Source of the DNA: Cryptomeria japonica
Taxonomy: Eukaryota > Streptophyta > Pinopsida > Cupressales > Cupressaceae
Assembly: GCF_030272615.1 (NCBI RefSeq)
Contig: NC_081405.1
Coordinates: 155,045,613-155,109,612 of the forward strand
DNA: 64,000 nucleotides
Reading direction: 5' to 3'
Under the pieces are notes generated by a model. It did not search any database, was not told where the DNA came from, and saw only the letters and a list, made by a program, of their open reading frames with translations. Numbering within the stretch: position 1 is the stretch's first letter; the number at the start of each line of letters is the position of its first letter. The translations under genes were made by a program, and so were the position numbers. Below, one piece after another: positions 35,501 to 45,802 of this stretch.

Positions 35501-35960
35501 AGTAATAGTTGGTTAGACACCCAAACCCGAAGACACGACAACCAATTCCAATCATGGGGTAGCATCAAAGCATAATCAAAGGGGGTTTTAATCACAAAAA
35601 GGGGTAGCATACACATGACAAACGAACTGTATGACGGAATACCTCAAAGAGATGTCATTTCATGGAATTTTAAGATCGCGGGATATGCACAAAATGGATT
35701 AATTCAAAAAAAAAACCAGTTGCGAAAAAAAATTAGTTGCCTTCATTGAAAAACAAAGAGTTCTTACCTTGCTTGTGCAGAGATCACTCCGGTGGGGGGG
35801 GCAGGGAGGCAAGACGGCTTCAGTTTGCTTTCAAAATGAAAATGCCTTGTGTTTTTTTTTATAAATAAAATGCCTGAGGTCATCGGAATTCCGACGAACA
35901 CGGACATTTAAAAAAAAAAAAACAAATTTTCACACAATGCTCCTTGTCCGTCGGAAACCT
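32540..35960. other. E right arm: leader and promoter side of the transposase gene
   Basis: No ORF of note. It has decayed repeats of AATAGTCCCTCATGYRTGCATTTGTGGC (33447 and 33566, unit about 120) and of TAGGTGAATCTACC-like units (34862-35090). CG-rich subterminal sequence with TCGGAATTCCGACG lies at 35882-35896. A likely first exon is given separately. Confidence 0.5.
35768..35860 (-). promoter_or_regulatory. Probable 5' leader exon of the E transposase gene
   Basis: On the minus strand, a GC-rich stretch (GCCGTCTTGCCTCCCTGCC) is followed by GCACAAGCAAG and a consensus donor GTAAGAAC at 35767. A non-coding first exon near the inverted end, followed by a long intron, would match the layout of many CACTA transposase genes. 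The joined exon is not proven. Confidence 0.4.
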
Positions 35961-35991
35961 CCATCGGAATTTGACCCCAAATGTATTAGTG
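35961..35991 (-). repeat. E right terminal inverted repeat
   Basis: Minus strand starts CACTAATACATTTGGGGTC and pairs with 19208-19238. TGA follows at 35992-35994. Confidence 0.97.
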
Positions 35992-35994
35992 TGA

Positions 35995-37003
35995 CTGGTT
36001 TCTATAGGAGGTAAGACATGTTCCTAATTTAAGAAGAAATTTAATTTCTGCAGAGCAACTAGGTAGTGGAGTTTGCATAGTTACCTTCTCAGATAATATC
36101 TAGAAGGTCACTAAAGGATCATTAGTAGTAGCTAAAGGTGTGAAGGTAGGCACATTATATCTATGTATTGGTAACACTTACTCTACCTTAGCCGCTACAG
36201 ATAAAGTTACTACAGGGACAATAACAATAGATGTTGCAAGAACAGATTTGATAATGTGGCACCATAGGCTTGGGCACATGAGTGAGAAAGGGATGAAAAT
36301 CCTTCACTCCAAAAATCTATTGCCAGGACTAAAGAAGATTGATTTAGAGTTCTGTGAAAATTGTGTTTATGGCAAACAGAAAAGAGTCAGATTTCTCAAG
36401 GTTGGGAAAGAGAAGAAGAGTGAGAAGTTAGAGCTTGTACATTCAGATGTATGGGGACCAGCTCAAGTATCATCTCTTGGTGGCTATTGTTATTATGTTA
36501 TTTTTATTGATGACTCAACCAAAAAAACATGGGTATATTTCCTAAAAAAAAAATCAGATGTTTTTGAAACTTTTAAGAAATGGAAAGCTTTGGTTGAGAA
36601 TGAGACAGGAAAAAAGTTGAAGTGTCTCAGATCGGATAATGGAGGTGAGTATTGCAGTAAAGCACTTGAAGATTATTGCTCCTTAAATGGGATTTGAAAG
36701 CAGAAGACAGTTCCAGGAACTCCACAGGAAAATGGTGTGTCAAAGAGAATGAATAGGACTATCATGGAACGTGCGAGGAGCATGAGATTGCATGCTAGAT
36801 CGCCCTTACATTTTTGGGCAGATGCTATACATACTGCTATCTATTTGATACATAGAGGACCTTCAACCCCTTTGGATGGTGGCATTCCAAAGGAGGCATG
36901 GACTGGTAAAAAGGTAAATTATTCTTTTCTGAAAACTTTTGGTTGTGAAGCTTTTGTCCATATCAATAAAGAAAATAGAACCAAGCTTGATGCTAAATCT
37001 TAG
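35995..37003 (+). pseudogene. D integrase region
   Basis: Continues the copia frame after E: EVRHVPNLRRNLIS, then the pre-integrase HHRLGHMSEKGMKIL...CENCVYGKQ (His-His-Cys-Cys zinc site, about 36262-36375). The integrase core follows with VHSDVWGP (first Asp, about 36440), RSDNGGEY (second Asp, about 36630) and PQENGVSKRMNRT (Glu, about 36730). All three acidic residues are kept. Stops are at about 36013, 36100 and 36695. The integrase would insert the cDNA. The ATG-like starts inside are not biological, since this is part of a polyprotein. Confidence 0.92.
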
Positions 37004-38410
37004 AAATGTACCTTCATTGAATATGGAATAGATGAATATGGCTATCGGTTATGGGATTTTAAAAATAAGAAAATAATTAGAAGTAGAGATGTTATATTCA
37101 ATGAGAAGGTGATGTATAAAGAACAGATGCAGGAAAAGAAGCATGAACAGGACAAACAAGAATATGTAGTGTTGGATGAGATTCCTGAAAATGAAATGCC
37201 ACAGGTACCTGATGCTCAGCATCAACAGATTGTCCCACAAACTCTTGCAAGTGTTAGACATTCTACGAGGTCAAGTAGACCCCCTAAAATATTTTCTCCT
37301 TCTTTGTATGGCCTAAAGCAAACACCCCGACAATGGTATTTAAAATTTGATAGTTTCATGGCTGAACATGGTTATCATAGATGTCATTCTGATCATTGTG
37401 TATATTTTAAGAGATTGGATAATGGGAGTTATATTATCCCATTGCTTTATGTTGATGGCATGCTTGTTGTTGGGTCTAACATGCAACACATAACTGATCT
37501 TAAACAAAAATTAGCTAGGTCATTTGCTATGAAGGATTTGGGTGCAGCTAAGCAAATTTTGGGTATGAGGATTACACGAGATAGAAAAAATAGAACCTTG
37601 AATTTGTCCCAAAGTGAGTATATAAAGAAGGTGTTGAAAAGATTTAACATGCAGGATACAAAAGCAGTTAGTACACCTCTGGCTAGTCATTTCAAATTGA
37701 CTAAGGAGATGTGCCCAAAGGCACAGGAAGAGGTAAAGAAAATGTCTAACATCCTGTATTCATCAGCTGATGGCAGTCTAATGCATGCAATGGTATGCAC
37801 AAGGCCAGATATTGCACATGTAGTGGGAGTTGTGAGCAGGTTTATGAGTAATCTGGGTATGGAACATTGGAATGTCATGAAATGGATTCTTTGGTATTTG
37901 AAAAGAACTACTACGAAGGCATTATGTTTCAAAGGATCTAATGCTGCTTTGAGTGGATTTGTTGACTTTGATTTGGCAGGCGATATTGATTCATGGAGGA
38001 GTACTACAGGGTATGTTTTTACTATAGGGGGAACTGCAGTCAGTTGGATTTCTAGGCTATAAAATGTTGTTGCACTTTCAACTATTGAAGTTGAGTATGT
38101 TGCTACTATAGAAGCTAGCAAGGAGATGATTTGGTTACAATATTTTCTGGAGGAACTGGGTCAGACACAGGAGGATTGCCCATTGTATACTAATAGCCAA
38201 AGTGTCATTCATCTTGCGAAGAACTCTTCTTTTCATTCAAGGACAAAGCACATTCAGCTCAGGTACTACTTCATCTGGACTATTTTGGAGGAGGGTCAGT
38301 TACAGCTTGAGAAGATTCACACAAATGAGAATCCTGCCGATATGTTCACGAAGGCAGTTCCACAAGAGAAGCTGATTTCTTTATTAGTTTATGTTGGTCT
38401 TCTTGATTGA
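37004..38410 (+). pseudogene. D reverse transcriptase remnant and RNase H
   Basis: After RSSRPPKIFSPS the text jumps to SLYGLKQTPRQWY (about 37300), so the first part of the reverse transcriptase, with its first catalytic Asp, is deleted. The active-site box reads YVDGML instead of YVDDML (37447-37464), losing a catalytic Asp. The rest follows normally: STPLASHFKLTKEMCP, then RNase H with SGFVDFDLAGDIDSWRSTTGY, a TAA at 38060, VALSTIEVEYVA and the C-terminal NPADMFTKAVPQEKL, ending with TGA at 38408. It is inactive on several counts. Confidence 0.93.
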
Positions 38411-38492
38411 TAATTGTGGAATTTATACTAGTCGAGTCCTAGTGTTTTATCCAGTGGATGTTGCATGTACAGTGGTGTCGTGTAGTATCAGT

Positions 38493-38507
38493 CTCCAAGT
38501 GGGAGAT
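38493..38507 (+). promoter_or_regulatory. D polypurine tract
   Basis: TCCAAGTGGGAGATT abuts the TGTTCGG start of the 3' LTR. A second copy is inside each LTR about 40 bases further on. Confidence 0.8.
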
Positions 38508-39004
38508 TGTTCGGTGTGGAGCCTGATTAGTCTCCAAGTGGGAGATTGTTGAAATGTGGTGACTGATCAACAAAGTATTGTACACTCAACATGTATCCTT
38601 GCCGGGGTCCGGGGCCAGGCACGGCCCCAGGCAAGGGTTCGGGGGCGATAGCCCCTGAGGAAAGCGGGGATTCAGGGGCGGGAGCCCCTGAGAAAAAAAA
38701 ATTTGCCATTTTTTGTTGTTGATGAAAACTGACATTGTAATAAAAAGGTCGACTTTGTTTGTTTCCCTAAAAATGCATGTTATAAGCGGCTGGGATGCTT
38801 AAGGAATTGTAAGGTTGATGTACTATTTTTGCTGGATAATAAGAAAGATTGGACGACTGTGTATGGTGGACATAACCCATTCTGGGTGAACCACGTTAAA
38901 TCTCTGTGTTATTTGTGTCCTATTTTATTTCTTTATCTTTTGTATTTAAATTTGCATATAATTGTTAGTTCATATTTGCTTCAAATCTGCTTGAAACCCT
39001 AACA
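38508..39004 (+). repeat. D 3' LTR
   Basis: Starts TGTTCGGTGTGGAGCC, ends CCCTAACA and is followed by the ACCCT duplication (39005-39009). It is longer than the 5' LTR by 40 bases through a duplicated GC-rich block at 38640-38690. Confidence 0.93.
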
Positions 39005-39009
39005 ACCCT

Positions 39010-39232
39010 GGGTGCCTCTGTCCTCCAAAAATAGGTCCAAAACGTGGGAGATAAGAGTGCACAACCCAAGGCACACATTTAGTTCTCTGTGCAAAAAGAT
39101 GACATAAGTTTTAAGGTAAAAAGTCCAAAAGTGGACAAGGGAGAGATATAAGACAAGACATGGTAAAGCAAGGACACAAACAGTAGTTTAAATTGTACAA
39201 GGTTTTGATTAATGATGCTACATCTATCCCCC
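39010..39232 (-). repeat. Element A, left LTR, segment 3 (inner end)
   Basis: Last piece of the left LTR after D. On the minus strand it starts TGTAGCATCATTAATC at 39232, immediately after the A polypurine tract. Confidence 0.7.
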
Positions 39233-39249
39233 ACTTTAATGAGAGTATG
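39233..39249 (-). promoter_or_regulatory. A polypurine tract
   Basis: Minus strand reads AAAGTGGGGGATAGA just before TGTAGCATC. This is very like the CAAAGAGGGGTAGA that precedes the F 3' LTR. Confidence 0.65.
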
Positions 39250-39370
39250 ATCCTATGCACATACTCATGGCAAAGTATTAGAATGAGAAAAAGAGATATG
39301 AGTAACGAAGAGCAAGTTTGCAAAGACATAAACATCACTAATCTTCTAAGCCTAGGATCATAAATATTAT
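39250..39370. other. Interior of A left of F
   Basis: Short non-coding stretch. It ends with ATTAT (39366-39370), the target duplication of F. Confidence 0.6.
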
Positions 39371-40567
39371 TGGAGACACCTAAAAATGTCTCATTAATTC
39401 TATACTAATTATTCATCTATTTAATTAAGTAATTCTTTAATTATTTGATTAAATTAACTATTTATTCTAGTCATTGCCCTTCAACACTTCTAATTATTCT
39501 ATTTCTATTCTCAAATCATTTTAATCAGTTAACCCTATCTCAATTATTAATTAAATATCAATTATTTAATTAATTATGATTTATTCCTTAATTAAATAAG
39601 CTTTATTATTTAATTAATTCTATCTCCTAAGTTTAAATAATTAAATTTAAAATATTTAAATTAATTCTTATTCCTCCAATTCCCCAAATTATAATTCCAA
39701 TTAATTCCATCTAATTTTATTTCTCTCAAATTCTCATATTTCCCCAAATTATAATTCCAATTAATTCCATCTAATTTTATTTCTCTCAAATTCTCATATT
39801 TCCCCAAATTCGAATTTCATATCATTTCATCTAATTTCACATTTCACCAAATCTGAATTTCAGTTAATTTCATGTGCATTTCAACATTCAAATAACCGAA
39901 TTAAAATTGAAATTGAAAATGAAAATCAAGTTCAATTTCAAATTCCTACAACACATGCTAAGTCAGAACTGGTTGATCAAATCAGTTGTCTAATCAGTTA
40001 ACTCATCAATCAACTTTTTTAACTCTCAATCACCTTTTTCTGACTAATCCATCTATTCAGTCTATTGATCAATCAATCCACTTATCTCTCCAATCAATTT
40101 AGTCTTCTAATCAATCCAGTCAACTAGCTAGTCTATTCAGTCTTCTGGTCAATCAATTGAGTTCACTCTCCAATCAATCTTGTTAACAGATCAATCTAAT
40201 GAGTTACCTAATCAATCTAAATCACTTATTTGTCAATCAACACTTGAGTTCAAATCCCCACCTCCTCTGTGTTGAAAATCTATAAATTCAACCTCTTTGC
40301 TCAATTTATTCTAGAATCATAGTCTTCAAACAATTGTCTAATCTATGCAGGAATCCTAGTGCAATACCTGAGGGCCATCTACAAGCACAATTCAGAGAAG
40401 CACAATGGAAGCCACGATGCAGGATGAGGGAGTTTCATTTATTTGAATTTATTCTTATCTTGTGTTAATTTCTATTGGTTTATGTTTGAAATTGCTTTGA
40501 TAGTTAAGGATTTGGTGATTCGTCCTTATTTCCTATTTCTGCATTAATGATTTTTAAGCATGAAACA
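39371..40567 (+). repeat. F 5' LTR
   Basis: Starts TGGAGACACCTAAAAATGTC, ends ATGAAACA. It contains an AT-rich front half with TTAATTAA-type repeats, an internal 57-base tandem duplication (TTCCCCAAATTATAATTCC..., 39690-39800) and a TATA-like CTATAAATTC near 40279. Confidence 0.95.
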
Positions 40568-40588
40568 TTTGGTGAACTCAACGTGAAC
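40568..40588 (+). promoter_or_regulatory. F primer-binding site (tRNA not identified)
   Basis: TTTGGTGAACTCAACGTGAA directly after the LTR. The same TTGGTGAACT occurs at the A primer site, so it is conserved between two families. I could not match it to a tRNA 3' end by eye. Confidence 0.65.
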
Positions 40589-40599
40589 TAACAACAATT

Positions 40600-41160
40600 T
40601 GAAATTTTGTGTATGCCTTCAAGTTTCCATTTCTAGAAAGTTTCCATTTTTGGTAGGTTTCCATTTTTGGAGGGTTGCTATTTCTAGAAAGTTTCCATTT
40701 TTGGTAGGTTTTTATTTTTGGCAAGTTTTCATTTTTGGCAGGTTTCTGTTTCTAGAAAGTTTCCTTTTTCAGGTTTCCATTTTTGGCAAGTTTCCATTCT
40801 GGCAGGTTTCCATTTTTTATAGGTTTCCATTTTTGGTAGGTTTCCATTTCTGAAAAGTTTCCATTTTTGGCAAGTTTCCGTTTTGGAAAGTTTCTTTTTT
40901 TGGCAAGTTTCCATTTCTGGAAAGTTCCATTTTTGGCAGGTTTCCACTTCTGGAATTTTCCATTTTTGCAAGTTTTCATTTTTGGTAGGTTTCCATTTTT
41001 GGAAAGTTACCATTTAGGCAGGTTTCCATTTCTGAAAAGTTTTCATTTTTGGCAGGTTTCCATTTCTGGAAAGTTTCCATTTTTTGTAGGTTTCCATTTT
41101 TGGAAAGTTTCCATTTTAGCAGGTTTCTGTTTCTGAAAAGTTACTATTTTTAGCAAGTTC
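40600..41160 (+). repeat. Minisatellite of about 17 bp in the F leader
   Basis: About 30 units alternating AGTTTCCATTTTTGGCA and GGTTTCCATTTCTGGAA. It opens ORFs rich in Phe, Pro and Trp on one strand and Lys, Trp and Glu on the other, which are artefacts of the repeat. Confidence 0.93.
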
Positions 41161-41164
41161 CTCA

Positions 41165-42400
41165 TGTAAAAAACAAAAAAAGATATTTAAAAAAAAAAAA
41201 AAACCTCTCTGTTCTTTCATTTTTCTTAAATTCTAGTCTTTTAGTGTTCTATTTTATAACAGATCATTGATAAATACTGAAGCAGATTTTTTGTAACCAA
41301 AGGAAGGAAATTAGGTTGGATAGCCCACCATGTGTCTACTAACAATACTTTCTCTGCAAGGTTAGAGTAGAGAACTTCTTTTGGTGCTTTTAAAAAGAAC
41401 AAAATCAAATTCTTTCTTGTTCTTTCACAAATTGCTATGAAGGTTAAAAATGAACACCATGTTTGTGTGGAGCAACATCTCCACTTAGAATAGAAAATCA
41501 TTGCAATGGAAGGATAAAAAGAAATTATGTTTTTTCATGTCTTCGAATGGATATGTATTATGCTCTCCCCTTCAATGGGTGATCAGAAAACTAGACTCTC
41601 TTCTTTCATGCTTTCATTTATTTCTTGCAATTAAATCTTTTAGAAAGCCTACCCTCCCGAGTTGCCCTTAGGATGCCATTAAGGTCGGTGAGAGGGGAAC
41701 AAACTAAGTGGCAATGGCTAAAGCCAAGTAATCTAAGACACTATAAATAAATGTGTATGTGGTGAAAATCATATGCAACAAGTGCTACATGTTGTCACAA
41801 CGGTGTTATACCTCCCTCAGTTCCTATACGGTACATTAAAATCTGTAGAGCATAACCTCTACAAACTGGGAGACCTCCCCCAACAGAGTGTAAAATGCTA
41901 CTGATTGTGACCACTCAAACGGAACCCTGTCTAAACACCATAGAAATTAGAAGTCCAGCTGAGTTAGTAACCAGACACTTATTTTATCACAGTGCAAGGG
42001 TGGGGAAGAATCCGCCCCCAAGACACTCACCATATATCTCTTAGGATAATGGGCCAATTGAGGAGCGATCTTCTTTGGTCTAATTTCTGAAAAAAGGCAA
42101 AAAAACAAGTGCACCTTAGAGTGTGACAAGGTTGTTTGAGTTGACAGAGTATCAAGATGTGGGATGTGATAATACTTGTGACCTTTTAACCTTAGGAAGT
42201 CTGCTTGATGTGATATCAAATTGCCCAAATACAACAAAAAACAAAATGGGGTCTTGAAAAAGATTCCAAAATTCATGGGAATTTTTAAAAAGTTCCTTAA
42301 GCAAGTATTTGTTTCATGGTTTTATTCTTTTTGATGTGTCTGTTATATCCTTTGCTACATTTCACCAAGTTCAAACATTTTAGAAATTACCAAAAACAAA
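41165..42400 (+). other. F leader, non-coding
   Basis: No supported ORF. GC content rises around 41640-42010, but all frames are stopped. It is probably the long 5' leader before gag. Confidence 0.5.
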
Positions 42401-44049
42401 GTGGAATCTCAACCAATTTTTTGTCAAAAAAATCAACAAGATCAAATCCCTCAACAAAGTCAAGTTTCAATATCAACAAGATCAAAACCCTGCAGCAAAC
42501 AAACTTGTCAATATCAACATCAAATTAAACTTTTGCAACATTCTAGAAATGAAGAAAACATCTTACATGTTGTGATCTTAGGTTCAAACCAATCAAAAAA
42601 ATATCATGGATTGGCGTTATGCATTTCGTAGGGAAGGTGAACAATTCATCCCTTCTATTCCTATTCCATAGCTATCCATAGAAACCTTAGCTCAACAAAT
42701 CAAGACTTTGCAACAACAAATGAGAGACATGACTAGTTCTAGCAACCATAGGGGCTGGTTAGAAAATATGACGAGGGAAGTGATAACCACGAGGGATTCA
42801 TTATCAGGCCAACCTTCTTCTTCTTGTGAGACCATTCAAACATGCCAACCTTCATTCTTCAACAAAATCATTCCTACGTCACTTCAACCAACATTGGAGT
42901 CATGTCAACCTTCTTTCAACCCAACATATCAATCATACCAACCATATCAATCCAACACTCAAAGTACCCCTTTCAACCAAAATCAAACCTCTTTCAACCA
43001 AAATCAAACCCCATTCAAACAAACTCCAAGTCAAAACTCTTTCAACCAAAATCAAACCTCTTTCAACCAAAATCATACTCCTTTCAACCAAAATCAAATC
43101 CCTTTCAACCAAAATCCAAATCAACCACATCTATCCACCATTTCATCATCCCCTAAGGTTATACAACACCAATCCATGCTATCTTCATCCAATAGCACAA
43201 TCTCTCAAGGGTTATCCATAGCAGCAATTCAATCTAATCCAAGTCATGATTTAGGGAGTCTCATTCAAAATCCTTTCTCATGAAGTCAAAAGGTTGAAAC
43301 CTTCCAAGAATATACCATGAATATCCAAACTCCTTCCGCGTGTCAAGAGGACAATCCAAAATTAGAAGAAATCAGTCATGAAATAAATCAAGATCAAGAA
43401 TAAACCTTTTCATCCTACCTAGTTTTTGATGAAGACTCCACCTATCAAGAATCTCGTGATGATCCCCTCATTTTTTTCTATTCCTTTCATAATAACACCC
43501 TTGTTTCTTAGGAGCAAGATGTTCTTTCAAGTACCATCCAACATCCACCTCCTAAACAAGATCCCATTATCATTTCTCATCGTCTCTCTCATGATTCCAA
43601 TACACAAGTTGTTCATGAACCCCTTATCAATAAAATCAACAATCTAGATCATACTACATAGGACAACTTGTCAACAATGGTATGTGCACCATCATCAAAT
43701 GCCAATGTCGTGACAGAAACAAGCATAACACCAACTAATGAAATCAACACTTGGTTGGCTTCATCATACTCTTCAAGTGCATCAATAAAAACAGGCAAAG
43801 AACCTGCTCATGTCACAACTTCAAAACCAAAATCTATTTTCCTCATACACCCCCACTTGAAAGACTACGGGCAATAAGATTTACCACAACTAAATTGGTT
43901 TGAAAATAAGGAGGCTATAGTAAAAACTATACATGAAAGACTCCCAGCCACATATCCTATTGAAAAAGACAGGTTCATCCAACTCTTCAAACAAAGACCA
44001 ATAAATTATCTACATAAAGTTCATACCAACTCAATAACAACATGCACCT
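42401..44049 (+). pseudogene. F gag-like ORF, Gln/Asn-rich
   Basis: From ATG 42606 to 44049 a single frame of about 480 codons reads through with roughly six stops (42669, 43281, about 43401, about 43509, about 43659 and 43875) and no frameshift. A further 65 codons upstream from 42401 lie in another frame. Landmarks are MDWRYAFRREGEQFIPS at the start and AQQIKTLQQQMRDM, a short coil. Then come about nine FNQNQT repeats (42965-43130), a Ser/Thr-rich part and, at the end, LNWFENKEAIVKTIHERLP. No zinc knuckle or enzyme is visible. A capsid-like role is inferred only from position. Confidence 0.6.
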
Positions 44050-45797
44050 AAAAAGATATTACATCTAAGGGTGGGTTCATTTCAATTTTCAGTATTGCAT
44101 TTGCATATTTCTTTACTGCATTGCATATCTCCATTTCAGAGTGCATCATAGTTGCTTGCATATCACCATTGCACAACATATAGCTGCATATCATTATTGC
44201 TTTCTCATATAGTTGCATCAATAAAAATATGATGATTGTCTGAGTTATTCACCTGTCTGCACTGAAAGGAATGAAGGTTGACTCATTTCCTAGATACTTG
44301 TTCATGAAGTCTTTAGGAGGACTTTAGTCATTCATCTTCAATGTCACATTGTGATTAAGATTTATCCCTGGTTGAGTAGAAGTTTCACTATCAATTCTTG
44401 TTACCCAAAATCTATCAATTACTATATCTCACACATTAATCAAAAGCACTAAGTCAATATAGATACCTAGTTGATCATGTGGCTAGTGAAAAATCCTATA
44501 TTCTACTTCAGTGCTGCTATAATTGTCATACCCAAGTAATTTTCATTACTTACAAGTCAAGGCAAGAAAATAAAGGAAAGAAGTGCCAATATACATCTCA
44601 AGGAAACATAAACAATGATATATAACTAAAATCTCATGTGCAATAAGAGCTTGACTACGAGAACATGCAAATAAATCCATTAGGGCTATGGATGCCTATT
44701 GGAAATGGAGCAATGTTTGAGAGATTATAGTGCATAATCTCATCGGAGCCCTAAAAGCTAGTTGGTAGCGAAGCTCTATCCAAGTTTCTTTTGAAGTCAA
44801 AATAACTCACGTAGCTAGCCACGTAGGATTCTAAGGGTCTTTGATGGTTACAAGAGTTAGAATAAATTCAATTGCACACACATGGGCAAAAGAAGATCAA
44901 AGTTTCAAGAATTGATGGAGAAGTTTTTTGCACCTCCATTAATAAATCTTGGTCACATAGTGTGTTAGGTTGGATGGTCGAAGTCTTTTTGAGAATGGAT
45001 TGAACTCCTATCTCTGAAACGTTTCTCACCTTTAATCCAATTAGTGCATTTCAGAATGAAAGACACACACTCATCCTTATTCAAATAGGAACTGCATTCT
45101 AGTCATACATCCTGCCAAATTCATATTAAAAATTCATTGCCCCCACATACATGTTGCATATCATTTATCATAGGTTTGCACTTGGGGGCATAACTGAAAA
45201 AATACTAAAAACATTCAAATATGATTCTGAAAAAAATCCTAAACATCAGATAATGATCCTGAATTTTTTTTTCCTAAACATCAAATAACGATCCTGAAAA
45301 AAATATTAAAAACATTCAAATAATGATCCTAAAAAAATATCAAAAACATTCAAATACAATCTTGAAAAAAAGAACAGAAACAATCAAAAATACCAAAATC
45401 CCAAAACATCAAAAATTTCAAAAATCCAAAAAAATAAAAAATCAATAAAAAACCAACTAGAAAACCAAAACCATAAGAAACTAGCAATAACATGTCTCGT
45501 AAGAATCAAACATCCTAACAGCTATCCAACAAACACCTCACATGGGTTTTTTAATTTAATAAATTATTCGGCTTCGGCCTTTTACCGATAAAAAAAAACA
45601 AAAAAAACAAACACCTCACACGAAGTTAAACAAAGGATACAACTATCTTGTCAAAACAAATGCAATCAAGTTGATCAACTGTCTAATCTATCAAATCACT
45701 ATCAAACTAGCAACATGATCAACATCTTGGCTTAAACATAATCAGTACACTTGAAACCAGATAGATCAATTTTATACAAGGTCCAAAACTTCTAAAA
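44050..45797. other. F interior, non-coding
   Basis: No gene. Repeated ATTCAAATAATGATCCTGAAAAAA-like units lie at 45200-45370. It holds the LINE tail insertion described separately. Confidence 0.5.
45528..45620 (+). mobile_element. Short LINE 3' tail with 15-bp target duplication
   Basis: AACAAACACCTCACA occurs at 45528-45542 and again at 45606-45620. Between them are about 63 bases ending GGCTTCGGCCTTTTACCGAT followed by an A-rich tail. A long duplication plus an A tail is the mark of target-primed reverse transcription. The GGCTTCGGCC end resembles plant L1 3' ends. Confidence 0.8.
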
Positions 45798-45802
45798 CCA
45801 GA

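Larger units (their letters stand above)
19208..35991 (-). mobile_element. Element E: CACTA (En/Spm) transposon, 16.8 kb
   Basis: Inverted ends CACTAGTACATT (19208) and, on the other strand, CACTAATACATT (35991) match for about 31 bases. The 3-bp duplication TGA stands at 19205-19207 and 35992-35994. Removing the element and one TGA restores the copia reading frame exactly, which proves the borders. Both genes are on the minus strand: a TNP2-type transposase nearest the right end, then a SET/PF03004-like gene. The left 4 kb is non-coding. Several stops in both genes mean this copy is not autonomous now. Its ends may still be mobilised by a relative. Confidence 0.98.
17656..39004 (+). mobile_element. 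Element D: Ty1/copia retrotransposon split by CACTA E
   Basis: LTRs at 17656-18112 and 38508-39004 are flanked by ACCCT at 17651-17655 and 39005-39009. The initiator-Met primer site, gag, zinc knuckle, protease, integrase, the reverse-transcriptase tail and RNase H follow in copia order. The CACTA insertion at 19208-35991 separates the protease from the integrase. Without it the element is about 4.56 kb, shorter than usual because much of the reverse transcriptase is deleted near 37300. Stops occur in every segment, so it is inactive. Confidence 0.97.

Noticed and set aside
40599-41136. ORFs on both strands with FPFLVGFHFW and KWKPAKNGN repeats
   Set aside because: They arise from the 17-bp minisatellite.
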